From Nageia nagi (Eukaryota; Pinophyta): DNA of 64,000 bases. Made by a program: the position numbers and the translations under genes. Every line of letters begins with the position of its first letter. The stretch's first letter is position 1. The DNA is taken from contig JBITNC010000001.1 in the NCBI GenBank assembly GCA_050084985.1, forward strand, positions 206,088,001 through 206,152,000. The letters are read 5' to 3'. The notes beneath the pieces were generated by a model. It saw only the letters and a list, made by a program, of their open reading frames with translations, searched no databases and had not been told where the DNA came from. Below are positions 48,256 to 59,906 of this stretch, piece after piece.

Positions 48256-49285
48256 ATATTTAATTATTCTTGAATCTATATCTATTGTAACTCCTTTCTT
48301 AATAAAGTTATTGAGCACTTTATTTTATTTGTATACATTGCTCATTAGATGACTATAAGTCTTGGCTTGGCATCTTAGTGATGTATTATAGTGCATCACA
48401 AATCTAAGAACACTATATTAGATAGAATGTTCTTGATGAAACAAATGCAACTTTTTTCTTCCAACTTTGACTCTCTTGCTTTATTCACTAGACCACTTAA
48501 GAAACTTTATTTAGAATATTTTGAAAGTTCCTTATGGTTAGTGAAGTTATCCTAAAGGGGGAATGGAGTTTGAATTCCTATGTTGAATTCATTTTGGTGA
48601 TAACAACTTAATCCCTAGGAAGGTATTTTGTTGTATGATATTGATCTTAATGTACATCTTTGTGGTTAGTTCACTCTATGTGAGGAAATAATAGTACATT
48701 TTTGGTTTCTATTTTCACTATATGAAGAATTAGTATGTGCATTTTGGCATTGTTTAGTTATTCATATGTGAGGAATTTGTATGTGCATATGATCTATTTT
48801 TTTATTATGATCAACACATTTTTATAATATACAATAGGTGACTATGAGTATTAGCTTAGCATCTTCATGATGATTTATAATGCATCATTGATCAATCTAT
48901 GGATGGCATTATTTAGTTCATTTATCTTATGATTGATATGAATATTTATATATGCATTTGATTGATCTTATTTATGAGATACCTATAGCTTGTAGGTTTC
49001 ATATTGAGAATTTAAGTTACTTAAATTGTATGGGAAGGCTCATGGAGGCTCACATGTCAACTTAGTGTTGATCACCTACACTTTACAGTGAAACTAGTTA
49101 TGGTTAATGATTGTATTGTAAACTATTTTGTTAAATGTTGAAGTAGTGAGTCTCAAATTAAGATCTTGCTCATTTCTCAAATATGTAAAAGTTCTCATCT
49201 CCACTTGTATATCTATGGAGGAGAACTCTCTCTTACTTTCTCTTTCTTCCTCTATGCTTTATCCCAATATTACATTAAGGGGGAG
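48256..49285 (+). other. 3' untranslated region of element K, with a second pol-tail copy and polypurine tract
   Basis: The pol C-terminus (LFIKPLIES..YKLRDYIRLV, 48168-48235) recurs degenerately as LFTRPLKKLYLEYFESSLWLVKLS at 48480-48554, suggesting a local duplication. GGTGACTATGAGT/GATGACTATAAGTCTTGGC blocks near 48350 and 48840 also repeat. The polypurine tract AAGGGGGAG lies at 49277-49285 directly before the LTR. Confidence 0.65.
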
Positions 49286-49726
49286 TGTTAGAATTTGTAA
49301 TGTAATATTGTGTAATATTTCTTTTTAATGTAAATTCACTTAATACTTAAAGTATCTTTAGATAACTTAAAGAATTAAGGGAATAAATATAGAAAATTTG
49401 TTAACCTTACCCTTAGGTAAAAGGGACGTTAAAGAATGGGTTTCATCTTATAAATAGAGAGGTACCCCCTATCATAATGTAACTTAAAAGTAAGTTATTC
49501 AATAGTTTTAGGGTTTGGAGAGATGGGAGAGATTTTGTAAGAGAGGTATTTGAGAATAAGGAGATCTTGGTTAGTGGATGTACTTCCAAGGAGGGAGGAA
49601 CCACTTTATATATTTTGTTCTTTATGAGATTGGCTTGTGTTATTATGCTATTGTGTTGATGTTGCAAAGTGCCTTCTTGAGATCTTGCTAGTTTAGAGAT
49701 TAATTCAAGAAGGGTTATTTTAATCA
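49286..49726 (+). repeat. 3' LTR of element K
   Basis: 441 bp, TGTTAGAATTTG...TTTAATCA, uninterrupted; TATAAATAGAGAGG TATA block near 49450. It serves as the template that exposes the insertion of N in the 5' LTR. Confidence 0.95.
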
Positions 49727-49960
49727 TGTTGAACATAAAGCATCATTAAATGCTTTTAGCTATAATTATGGAGAAAAAATATGTGATATTGAAATATTGA
49801 GATTCTTATATGTAGTAGTTGAAATAATGTTTATTGGTAAACCTTAATCAATCAAGATTCTCTTAAAAAATTTTCCATATACCTTAGTTATAATGTCCAA
49901 AGGTGGATCTTGATCATGTGTCTCATTTGAATGTTCAAATTCATGATAATAGAAAATAAT
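49727..49960 (-). pseudogene. protease of element T, N-terminal half
   Basis: Reads HDQDPPLDII, then FKRILID-stop-GLPINIIS, then LKAFNDALCST. The active-site Asp is followed by TAA where Ser or Gly is expected (49841-49858). The text continues across element K at 38845. Confidence 0.8.
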
Positions 49961-51500
49961 AGTAGGTTTTTTAATTTGTTTTGATATTTCCTACAAAGTA
50001 CATAAAGTTTTTAAGATTATTTATATCCAATTATATTATTTGTAATAATCGATTCATTGCACCTATATGGTTCTTAGATTGTTATAGTAACTCAAAAAGA
50101 GACATTTTCTCTTATGAAGTTTTTAATTATTGGTGTAGAACTCCTTTAATAGAGACTTTGGGAGGTTATGGTCTGGGTATGTTTGGTTGCATAACAACCT
50201 CATATTTCTCATTATTTGGAATAACATTTTATTTTCCTTGTACCTTTTTAACTCTTGTAGTAATATTTACCATTCATATAAATATCAAATTATCATAATT
50301 CCAATTATGAGTTACTTGATTCTCATGTGGATGTAAGGAAATATTATTAGCTTTATGTTGAGGAAGAGGGTTTTATAAATTCCCAAGTTTTGATTTGGGA
50401 TAGCCATATAGTTATCAACTCATACTTTTTTTATGGTCAATCAAATCTTGAATCCTGTGTTGTAAAGTTCTACATTTTTTTGTATCATGATCCTTTTGTT
50501 GATGGTAAGGGTAGAATTCATTTTCAATATACCATCTATTATATTTGGGTTCAAGGAATTCTAATATTATATTTAGGAGATTAATTACTTGATGATCACA
50601 AAGTTTTCTCATAATATTATTGAGAGATTTTGATAAAGGCATGAATTTTCTTTTAGGTTTATACTTTTTTCCTCATTTTATGAAGGATTCAATTCCACCT
50701 TTCTAGAAATAGAAAGTTTATTAGCTAGTGATGATTTACTTATTTATTCTATTTGATTTTTGTTCTTAACATATGACAACTTGAGAAATAGCTTCTTCAA
50801 AAGTCTTATGTTGTTGAATCAATAGGGTACTAGCAATAGGCCTTAAACAAATTTGACTAAATATTTTGACCAACTCCTCTTGAGGTAGTGTATAAGGTAT
50901 GGTTTTCAATATTACCCTCCATCTCAAGATGAATTTAATGATCAATTTAATTGGAAATTATTGTAGTCTTATAAGATTAGTCATGGAAGTTTTTATCTTT
51001 AATATTGATCCTAAAGTGTTCCAAGAATAAATTTGCTAATTGAGCTTATGAACTGATGCTATATTTTGCTAATTTGTTATACCAATCCATTTCTTATTTA
51101 GAAAGCATCATGCCAAAGATATGTAGCATTAATGTATCATCATTAGTAATGACATAACTTGAATACTTGAATCATTTAACATGTTCTTTAGGGTCCTTTT
51201 TTCCTTAAATGGTTTGATTTTTTTAATTTCAAACTTAAAAGGAATTTATTTTTTAGGAAGACTAGGATGAATAAGTTCATTACAAATTATTTTATATAAT
51301 ACCTTTTATTTACCGTGAAAATTTAAATTCCATTAACCTTTTATGGAGATCATATTTTTCTTTTGGTTAATTTTGATACATAGGATATTCATAATTCCTA
51401 TGATCCACTCTTCCTTCATACCTTGGGAACAATTCATATCTTTGTTAAAAAGGTGACTTGGCATCATAATGAATCCCATTGTATGTGTACAAGGTGGTGG
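49961..51500 (-). pseudogene. gag of element T (decayed)
   Basis: At about 51030-51140: EMDWYNKLAKYSIS, then AQLANLFLEHFRINIKDKNF, the Tat gag core (ALDWYxxLPxxSIxxFxQLxxxFxxHF). At 50790-50930: ILKTIPYTTSREELVKIFSQ, then TLLIQQHKTFEEAISQVV. At 50415-50642: FYPYHQQKDHDTKKCRTLQH and RIQDLI, the C-terminal YCxYHxxxGHDTxxC knuckle with the first Cys replaced by Pro. Frames change several times and many stops are present. Gag packages the element RNA; the C-terminal part led into the protease now split by K. Confidence 0.85.
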
Positions 51501-53105
51501 AGGTTGGTGTGGTGGTTACTAAGGTAATTATTATTAAGGTAGTGGTGACCTAGGAGGATAGTATAGTTGTCCCTTATCTCTAAGTGGAGGTAAATGATAC
51601 ATTTGAAGCTAATTTTATTGATTTATAAGTGAAACTTATTTTTGCTTAGCTAGATAAGGATCTTGATGCTATGGTGATATATATCATGCCCTAGGTTTTC
51701 CTTTTCTTTCTTTAAAAATCATTTGATTGGATCTAAATGAGATTTAGATATTTTGCTTATTAGGTTGCATTATTGGTGGTTTGTTTTGATGTACATTGAA
51801 CACTTATTGTTCTTGTAATTATTATTTTTAGGTAAATCCCATGAGTTTTATTTGTTATTGTACACTTATTATTGTTTTTGGTGGTGATGGTGGTTTTTTA
51901 TGTTGTTTTGAGGTGGATTCTCATTCCTATATATAGGGATCTATTCCTTACAATTTATATCTTATTAGATCATGATTATCTCTTACCTCACACCTTGGTC
52001 TAGATGTTCTATGACTTGATAAAGGGGTTGATGTATTTATTTTTTAAATGTGAAAAGGATTATTATAAACTCTAAAATGCTCTCTTCATTTTAGAAATGG
52101 AATGGATATATGTATAGAGATTCAATCATCAAATTCTTCAATCTACCTATATATGGTGGAAGGATTATAATCATCTCTCCTTAAATATGATTGAACTAAA
52201 CATCCATTTCATAGATAATATGTAACATTATCATATTTAGGTATAAAAGGACCTCTTTAAAGGATAGTATTAGCTGAATTAGCTTATTAAGGAGGCATGT
52301 TTCTTACTTCAATCTCTTCCAAATCATTGATTGGTTATGTATCTTCCACTAAATATTATAGATCTAAAGGAAGACTATGGGCATAAGAAGAATGAGAGAT
52401 TTTTAATTGTGTTAGAAATTGTCTAATGACATCTAAGCCATGATTGATAGGATTTTGGTAAACTTGATTTGTACCTTAAGGACTTTCTATTCTTCAAATA
52501 TTCCTACTAGACCTATGACTTTATATTTCCTATAAATAGTTTTCATCATGTACTTATTTCTCTTGATGAGCTCTCTGAGAATGAGTGTTAACCATATTCT
52601 TTTTTATTTTTTATTTGTTTTTATATTTTTTGGTTTTTATTTTATTTTTTACCAAACTATAAAAAGAAAGCAAATATTAAATATTGTAATTCTCTTTTTA
52701 TATTTTGGATTTATGTTTACAAGAAAACTAATTAAATGCATAAACAGCCTACATGCAAACTTACCCTTTCTATGTGATTATCTTTTTCTAGATTTTTTGT
52801 CTATTAAGTTAATATTTTTAATATGAGAGGCATAAATGGTATATTTTAATATTTTTAATTTTCTTAAATTCTTTTATCTAATCAAGTATTTAAGCAAGGT
52901 AGGTTGGTAATCCTATTAGGCTATATAATGCTAAGTAATGACTTGGTACCTAAAGTGGTACCCATAGTGCAATGAGGTTTGAGGAATTCCTTTGAGAACT
53001 ATCTCAATGATGAAATCTAGGTATAACTCCCTTTTTATAGTCATTCAATAGAATATAATGACTTCTAACCTATGAACCTAATATTCATGTTTAGGTTTTG
53101 GCTCT
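51501..53105 (-). other. gag N-terminus and leader of element T
   Basis: No clear motif. The GGTGGTGG/GGTGATGG-rich stretch at 51490-51560 and 51875-51900 would give a Pro/Thr-rich gag N-terminus on the minus strand. The plus-strand hydrophobic frame at 52548-52826 is the antisense of A-rich leader. Confidence 0.45.
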
Positions 53106-53121
53106 AAGGCTTATGATATTA
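53106..53121 (-). other. decayed Met primer binding site of element T
   Basis: The minus strand reads TAATATCATAAGCC, which is TGGTATCAGAGCC with three G-to-A changes and one extra A. It lies between the gag leader and an LTR-like block, which is the expected place. Confidence 0.5.
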
Positions 53122-53900
53122 TATCATTGAAAACATAAGAAATAGATTCAATGGTTGGTAATGACCTCCAACTCATTTTTTTTCATTTTAATAGGTTTTA
53201 TGATCATACATTTAACCAAAATAAAGTACTCATAGATTCAAATTCTAACCCTCCCAATCATACATGTCCATTAGTTAAAATTTTTTAATATGATTTAAGT
53301 AGTGTTTCAATTAATATGTAAATTAATTTAAATAACCCATGAAATTCATTACATTTTAATAGGGTTCATTAACGAAAATAAATATTTAGATGAGGTTTAT
53401 TACCTCTTCTTATAAGTCATAATCTACTTTGCCTACCTCTCAATGTGGTAAGGGTAGACAAGTAAGAAGCCTTTAATTTGAGTAAATTTACTTTTTATTG
53501 TAGGTTCATTTCCCCTCATTATGAGTCATAATCCTTTGACTTCCTTTCAATGTGGTAAGGAAAATAAGTAAGAGTATTAATATGTAAAACATAATCACCA
53601 AATTCATTAACCAATTTAATGTATCTTGATCTACCTTAAACTCAATTAATTCACCTTAGGTTCATTTTGAATTTAATAATAATTAATTACCCATTCCAAG
53701 TGTGGAAGTAACTTAATATAGATTCATTTACCTAATTAATGTGATAATGTGAAAGAAGCAAAAAATCATTTATCCTTTTTCTATCAAATCCATTTTGGTC
53801 ACCTTAGATCACTTTTCAGCATAAAGGGAGTGCATAAGTGGGCAAGACAAAAAATTATTAAGTGAATTGGTTTATTTGTTGATGCAATACCTACCCTACA
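53122..53900 (-). repeat. presumed 5' LTR of element T with internal direct repeats
   Basis: Inferred from the adjoining primer site. It holds two to four degenerate direct repeats, best seen at 53390-53470 and 53505-53575 (GTCATAATC..TTTG.CTACCT/CTTCCT..TCAATGTGGTAAGG). The outer edge is not defined and no second LTR was found. Confidence 0.4.
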
Positions 53901-54313
53901 AATAAGTAAATAAATTTTTTAAATATAAACAATATAAATATAAAAAATAATACAATTTTTCCATTGATATTAAATACTCTCCCCTACATGCAATCTAAGA
54001 AAATGGATCACAAATAAAGTGTTCAATTTTTATTCCCATATTTAGTTCCTAAGTTATGCTTACACTACCAATGAGGATAAAAATATTTGACTTCTATCTT
54101 GAATCAATGACATTTTAACCCAATCATCGACATCCTAGTCTAGTCACCAATATTTGATACCCAATCATTGGTGATTCCATAATTAAAGCTTAGAAAAATA
54201 TAGAATAGAAAAAAATAGAATTATATTAGATACCACATGATACTAACCATAAAAATAAATGTAAATATATTAAAAGACCCTGCATTATGTCAGTGATGTT
54301 GTCTACATGTCAT
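53901..54313 (-). other. 5' leader remnant of element Z
   Basis: AT-rich. AACCCAATCATCGACATCC and TAGTCACCAATATTTG recall 26815-26850 in the other Z interior segment. Confidence 0.4.
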
Positions 54314-54336
54314 GGGCCCTCCTTCTAGCACTAAAA
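54314..54336 (-). other. candidate primer binding site of element Z
   Basis: The minus strand reads TAGTGCTAGAAGGAGGGCCC right after the LTR end. It has the position and GC-richness of a primer site, but the tRNA is not assigned. Confidence 0.45.
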
Positions 54337-54339
54337 TAT

Positions 54340-55231
54340 TGTATAAAAAAAGTAACCCTATTGGAAAATGAGATAAAAAATATTACAACCAACATTTTCT
54401 TTACTACTTATGAATAGACCTTAATAATACAATTAATAATCTCTTTTAATTCATTACCTTGCAAAAGGGATTTTTATAAAATGATATTTTGGCCTTTATT
54501 ACCAGTTATAGAGTTGTTGGTGACCCACTTTAGTTGTTCAAAAATTGGTCTTGGTCATTGGTATTTCTACAATAATATCTGCAAGCTCTAAAAATTATCT
54601 TTTAGAACTTGTAAAAAGTCTAGATTTCTCTTCTCTAACTCCATATGAATGTCTCTAATCAACTTCATTACTTAGCACCTATGGAACCTGTACACATGTG
54701 AAAATAATATATAGAACATACCTACTCATATCATAAAAAATAAGTGTAATACTAAACATAAACAAACATGTAAAAGTATCAAATAGTAAAGCACTCAACT
54801 TGCTAATTCTAGGTGTATTCTAGCAAAGTAACTTTGCATTCAAATTAGGTCCCTTACTCCATTATTAAAGGTTTTATTAATAGATTTTGAAAATAATTAA
54901 AGTTTTTAATTTTGAGATAAAAATCTAGATAAAAAAGCTTAACCACATTTTTCATGGCTATGATCTAAAGCATGGGAATGTAGGATGGATGTTGAGTCAT
55001 TCACCATCCATAGCTTTTCATCCAATTTGCCTCAATAAGTTGCCATTTTTATTTTGATTTTGCCAATCACAAAGTCACCAGCATCCATATATTGGTTGTT
55101 TGTGTCTAGCTTGGGTCATTAGACAATTGATATTAGACATTGATGATTGGAATTTTATAGTAAACTTTATAATAATATTTTAATTTTTTTCCTCCTTTTG
55201 TTTATTAAAATAAGGGTCATTTTGGGTAGCT
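54340..55231 (-). repeat. 5' LTR of element Z
   Basis: 892 bp. On the minus strand it begins TGTAGCTACCCAAAATGACC and ends ...TTTTTATACA. It matches 19423-20155 plus 25068-25267 along its length and shows exactly where element E interrupted the other copy. Confidence 0.8.
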
Positions 55232-56599
55232 ACAAGTTTAGAATATGGTCATGTGGCTAGTGTATTAGGTATTAAGATTATGTCCTTAGGATTTACTTTA
55301 AATCCTTCTAACATAACCAATGTACTAATACTTAGGTTAGGTTAGGGATAGGCTAGATTAATATTTAGTTAGCTTACTAACCTTTTATGTTAGTATACTA
55401 ACCTAGGTAAGGTTTTTATGATTTAGGTTAGGTTATTAACTTTTATAATTAAATAAAAATCCCATAATAATTTTCAAATAAAATGGTGCAAAGAGAAAAA
55501 TATTATGATTATGATTTTAATGTATTGAGCATGCATTGATAAAATTCACCCATCCTTGTAATATGACTATGGTAACATCATGTAAACATGAAAAAGGTAA
55601 GGTCTTGACACCAAAAACCTACCATCTCACAATATTACAAAAGCACAAGTGTTCATAAATGATGAATGCAAGCAAAACATTCCATGGGGCTGCAACCTTT
55701 AGGGGGTGGTCCATCTAATTAGCTATAATTGGGAGTAGTTGATGTATTTACTAATAATTATTAGAAATGGTTAAAATACATATAAAGTTGTAGAAACTAC
55801 CTTCCTATAATATACATATCCTAGACATGTTTTTAAGGAAATACATTCACAAGATGTGAACAAGAAAAGATCAACAACTATTATTTTTATCATAGTGTGT
55901 AAATGTATTCTTTTCAATACTTTAATCAATTTCCATGCCATCTATGATCATCTTGAAGTTAAAACAAATAAAGTATCAACTAGATGTTATAACAAACATG
56001 GGTACAAATTGAGTCCACTCAACATATGGTTGCATGATTATAATAGGATTCTTCAATAGTTAGCCTAATGTATGGTTGACCTAATTCTAACTTTTTTTAT
56101 TATTTAGATTATTCCAAATATAGTTTTCAACTAAGAGCTATGTGATAAACCATTATAATGTAATCATAGTCTCTTATAAAGATTTAAGGTTTCCTTCAAA
56201 CTCCAACGTATAGTGCAATATGCTAAACCATTATGAGATATATAGTCTTATACTTTTTTTCTACTTTCATTTTCTACACTAAAGTGTTCAAAAAATTGGT
56301 GAATAATTACATTTCACTTGCAATCATAAAATTAGAAAATTTTAGCTATAATTTTTATTGAGTTGAGGTAGAGACTATCTACAACTTTGATAATATTTGA
56401 ATTAGTTTCCAAAGTTGTGGAAAAATGACATTAGGCTTTGGATCATTAAATATAATATGATTTTCTTGATCAAGTGTACCAACAATTTTTTTATCCAAAA
56501 ATTATATGAGATAAATTTTGTTAAAAAATATCCATTGGTAATCTAATAAACTTTGATATATGTGAAATTTTAACATTAGATAAGGCTTAATAAGGAAAT
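55232..56599. other. no gene; TTAGG/TAACCT-rich patch
   Basis: 55260-55450 is rich in TTAGGTTAGG and CTAACCT words. A similar patch lies at 62900-63060, on the other side of the PPR/D region. The rest is AT-rich without motif. Confidence 0.5.
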
Positions 56600-57346
56600 A
56601 AAGGTTTTTATCTAAAAGAGTGTCATGTACTCATGATAGTAGTTACTTTGAATTTCTTTATAAAGAGCTCTTGAAGAGGAATTTTTAGACCTTTGTATTC
56701 TTTTACAATTTTCATACATGTCTATCAAGGCATTCATAGCCATAATATTTAATGAAAAACTATTTTTAACTACTCTTTTATGGATATCCATACCTTTTCA
56801 AGAGATACTATGGTAGAAAATATTGGAAGAAAGCTAAAAAAGGTTTTGAAGTATGGATTTACACCTAGGAATTGCATTTTCTTAAAAGTCTCTAGGACCT
56901 CAAAAAACCCATTTTATGCATATCCTACGATCATACATCTTGTTAAACAATTCTTGAGCCTTATGTATTCTACCACATTTTGCATACATATCTATTAGGG
57001 CATTCAAAACCATAATATTTGATTAAGAACCATTTTTAACTACTCTTTAATGGATGTCCATACCTTTTTCAAGAGCTCCCATGGTGGTACATGTTGGAAG
57101 AAAACTAGCAAAGATTATGAAGTTTGGCTTTACACTTGATAATTACATTTGCTTAAAAGTCTCAAATGCCTTCTTAGAAAATCAATTTTATTCATATCCT
57201 ATTATCATGCATCTTGTCAAACAATTCCTTGATCCTTATGTATTGTTACACATTTTACATACATGTCTATTAGGGCATTCACAACCATAATATTTGATGA
57301 AAAAACATTTTCAACTACTCTTTTATGAATTTCCATACCTTCTTTA
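56600..57346 (-). pseudogene. PPR (pentatricopeptide repeat) pseudogene, 3' part
   Basis: On the minus strand three repeats of one pattern are readable: KGMDIHKRVVKNSFSLNIMA with NALIDMYENC (about 56795-56705), a second at about 57060-56975, and KEGMEIHKRVVENVFSSNIM, then VVNALIDMYVKC (about 57340-57235). GMxIHxxVVxxGFxSNxxVxNALIDMYxKCG is typical of PLS-type plant PPR proteins, which bind organellar RNA for editing or processing. The repeats are spaced about 270 bp apart and are unusually alike. Frameshifts and stops show a pseudogene. The gene continues at 62043 beyond element D. Confidence 0.8.
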
Positions 57347-58485
57347 TGTAATGTCCCCAAATTTGCAAAATGTCCACTTTCTCTCCTCTTGGAGTGTGAC
57401 ATTCATGGCAAAGGAGGAGAAACCAAAAATAAATTAATTTAGGAGTATTTTATTAATATTTTGCATTTATTTTTGTAACCAAGGCTAAAGAGACCCTTGA
57501 GGCACTCACCCTTGGATTTTATTTAATTAATCTGGCTCAATTATTTGTAATTAATGTAATATTAGTCTCTCATATTGGGACATTACATTTATGAGTCATT
57601 GATCTTGTAATTTGGCATCTCTAGGCAACCATTGTGGGATGTTGGGCTTCCTAGGTCCCTAGATGATTTAATTTGTCATCCCAAGACACCAGAAGAGGGA
57701 TGTTGCACTTTGGGTGATTCCAAGGTATGAGAGATATTGTTATAAAAGGAGATGGGATGCATCATTTGGGGATGTTTTTTGAAGATCATTAGAATTTATC
57801 TCTTTTTGAGGGTTAGCAGCTAGTGGAGTTATAGCTTTCTAGCTAGCTTAGTGGGAGAGCTTGAGCTAGTGTGGAGGAGTTCTTACCTAAGCTAGGATAG
57901 TAGCTCAAGCTAGTGAGGTGGAGTTGCTAGAGTAACTCGAGCCAATGAGGTGGAGTTGCTAGAGTAACTCAAGTTAGTGAGGTGGAGTTACTAGAATAGT
58001 TTGACCTAGTGTGGTGGAACTATTCCATCCCTGATCCATATCTAGCTAGTGGGGCAGATCCAAATCTAGCTAGTGTGGCCATATTCCAAATCTAGATCTA
58101 ACCTACCAAATCAATGTGAGGAGGCATGACCTAGATCTAGACCAACCGAATTAGTGTGAGGAGGCTCATCCAACATTAGGGAGAAGAGATTAAAGAACTT
58201 GTAGGGCTAGATCATCCAAATCTACCATGTGAGGGCAAACATCCCCCTTCTTAAGCATTTGGGTATTTTTCCTTGAGTATTGTACTTATCCATTTGGGAC
58301 ATCCTAGCTCTTGAAGAATAAAATTCATTTCTAGCTCTATTTCTTATTCAATTTGTAAATCTGATTTGAATTGAGCTAGTTAGAAAAATATAAAAATATT
58401 TATAAATTCCTAAGTAATGATATTTCAACTTTGGAATATTATACTTTAACAAAAATTACATTTTGTGATTTTTGGGGATATTACA
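57347..58485 (+). repeat. 5' LTR of element D
   Basis: Starts TGTAATGTCCCC and ends GGGGATATTACA. TATA-type TTATAAAAGGAG lies near 57733. It has three to four copies of a ~31 bp unit (GCTAGTGAGGTGGAGTTGCTAGAGTAACTC or variant, 57905-58020), one unit more than the 3' LTR. Confidence 0.95.
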
Positions 58486-58486
58486 A

Positions 58487-58499
58487 TGGTATTAGAGCC
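58487..58499 (+). other. primer binding site, initiator-Met tRNA (element D)
   Basis: TGGTATTAGAGCC, one C-to-T change from the standard site. Confidence 0.9.
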
Positions 58500-58655
58500 A
58501 ATTTTCCTACTAGCCTGTATTAGCTCATGCTGCACAAGATCCATAATTACTACTTGAGAGGAAGAAGTGATCCTGATTACCAGTCAAGCTTGGAGGAGAG
58601 AAACTTAATAGATCTAAAGGGATCTAAAGAGTGGGAGGAAGCCAGATAAGGGAAC

Positions 58656-59735
58656 ATGGCTAATTCCAACATAGCCATCTTGGATGTATTAAGGAAGATG
58701 ATGGAGCAATTACATATACTCACATCCCAAAGAGGGAACCAAACTCCACCACCTAGCTGGGAGAATAGAAATGGCCAAGGAGAGAGCTCATCTAGGGCTA
58801 GATCTCATTACCAAAAGTCTATACCTATTCCACCTAAGCCTCTTTTTAGAAAAGAGGAAGATCCAGAGGAGATCTATTAGAGACATCGGGAGAGGCTCAA
58901 CCAATTATTTGATGAGTACATGGCCAAACTAGTAGAGTATAGAAACATCATATCTTTCCAAGAATTTCATGGATAATTGGAGGGAGGATAAGGAGGATGT
59001 CCACCTATCTTTAAGGAGCCATTGTAGAAGATCCAATTGGAGAAATTTGATGGAGGTGTAAGGATCTCGGTAAGAGGATGGATTCACTAGCTCCAAACAT
59101 ACCTATCTTTCAATTCCATGGTAGAAGATGAGGCCATACATTTTGCCATACTCTCCCTAAAGGGATGAGCCTATGAGTGGTGGCACCATGGATTGAAAAT
59201 GTTGGGGCATGACTAGATCTTAACTTTTGATGAATTTTGCCAAAGGTTGCTGGAACATTTTGAAAAGAAGACTAAAGAAAGTTACTTCCATGAGCTCACC
59301 AAGATCCAATAGAAAGGTATAGTTGAAGAATATGTAGATGAGTTTATGAATGTTTCTATTATGGTTTTAGATCTATTAGAAGCTAGAAGGATAGCTATGT
59401 TCATGGAGGGTTTAAATGAAAATATTAGAGCATCTATCAAAGCATTTGAGCTAAATAATCTTGATGAGGTAATCAGAAGGGCCATAGCACTTGAATCAAC
59501 TAGTCTAATTTGAGGAAAGAGTAATCAAGGAAGGATGCAACCACCCTAGCAACAAATTATGCTAGTAAGTAAAATGAATAGAAGCCAAGGAAGGCTCACA
59601 TCTCCACCAAGGAGAAATGCATGGCCATTAGAGTAGACATAGAGGGATCAAGAGATCTCACATTCTAAAATGAGAAGAAGGAAAATGTGCTTTATCTACA
59701 GAGGATCATGGGAGCTAGGCCATCATTGCAATGGG
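58656..59735 (+). pseudogene. gag of element D (decayed)
   Basis: Begins at ATG 58656 (MANSNIAILDVLRKMMEQLH, then a Pro/Ser-rich linker) and is open for 74 codons. After stops it continues in nearly the same frame: QLEKFDGG, AIHFAILSLKG, AYEWWHHGL, ILTFDEFCQRLLEHFEKKTK, GIVEEYVDEFMN, then RIAMFMEGLNENIRASIKAF. This is the Retrotrans_gag core. A knuckle lies at 59688-59729 (CFIYRGSWELGHHC), where the second Cys is Tyr. Most stops are TAG or TAA at likely Gln positions. Gag would form the particle and bind RNA. Confidence 0.87.
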
Positions 59736-59906
59736 AAGGTGTAGCTTAGTTATGTAGAGGTATTGGAGATGGAGGAACTTGAATCAGATCTATGGAGCAT
59801 TTTAGAATTTATGGAAGAGTTTTCCACTCATTACACCTTGGCCAACATTAGTGGAGCACCCCATTGCCCCACATTGCGCATTTAGGGAAGAGCTCTAGGA
59901 TAAGAA

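Larger units (their letters stand above)
38846..49726 (+). mobile_element. element K: Ty1/copia retrotransposon inserted in T's protease
   Basis: LTR to LTR with matching ends (TGTTAGAATCTGTAA / TGTTAGAATTTGTAA ... TTTCATCA / TTTAATCA). Flanking bases are TATTG (38841-38845) and TGTTG (49727-49731), a target duplication with one transition. The order after gag (44.5 kb) is protease, integrase, RT, RNase H, i.e. Ty1/copia. The primer site is initiator Met. The 5' LTR is split by element N. With N removed the element is about 7.6 kb, with an unusually long leader of nearly 1.9 kb. Confidence 0.93.
33000..53900 (-). mobile_element. element T: Tat-type Ty3/gypsy retrotransposon, interrupted by element K
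   Basis: Minus-strand order: LTR (53.9-53.1 kb), decayed Met primer site, leader, gag (51.5-50.3 kb), protease (49.96-49.73 kb and 38.84-38.6 kb), RT (37.2-36.6 kb), RNase H (36.3-35.7 kb), integrase (35.5-34.3 kb), extra ORF. Blocks such as DFRDLNKTCPKDDF and ISKVDPLNYMM are typical of the plant Tat/Retand/Ogre group. The 10.9 kb copia element K lies inside the protease. The left end and 3' LTR were not found. Confidence 0.82.
19423..55231 (-). mobile_element. element Z: outer LTR element of a four-deep nest (proposed)
   Basis: Two related LTRs in the same orientation delimit it. The left one (19423-20155 plus 25068-25267, split by element E) has a polypurine tract on its right side. The right one (54340-55231) has a primer-site-like sequence on its left side. 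These are the inward sides expected for the 3' and 5' LTR of one minus-strand element. Candidate target copies are ACTTT (19418-19422) and AGTTT (55232-55236), one mismatch. With E, T, K and N removed, the interior is roughly 8 kb. It has no recognisable gag or pol but carries a plant-mobile-domain gene on the opposite strand. Confidence 0.55.

Noticed and set aside
49981-50298. Plus-strand ORF of 105 codons, and the overlapping frame 50390-50584
   Set aside because: They are antisense to the gag/protease of element T, hydrophobic and without motifs.
52548-52826. Hydrophobic plus-strand ORF of 92 codons resembling a membrane protein
   Set aside because: It reads T-rich DNA (Phe/Leu/Ile codons); it is antisense to the A-rich leader of T and low in complexity.
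55330-55450. TTAGGTTAGG words as interstitial telomere repeat
   Set aside because: Plant telomeres are usually TTTAGGG; the words here are irregular and mixed with CTAACCT on the same strand.
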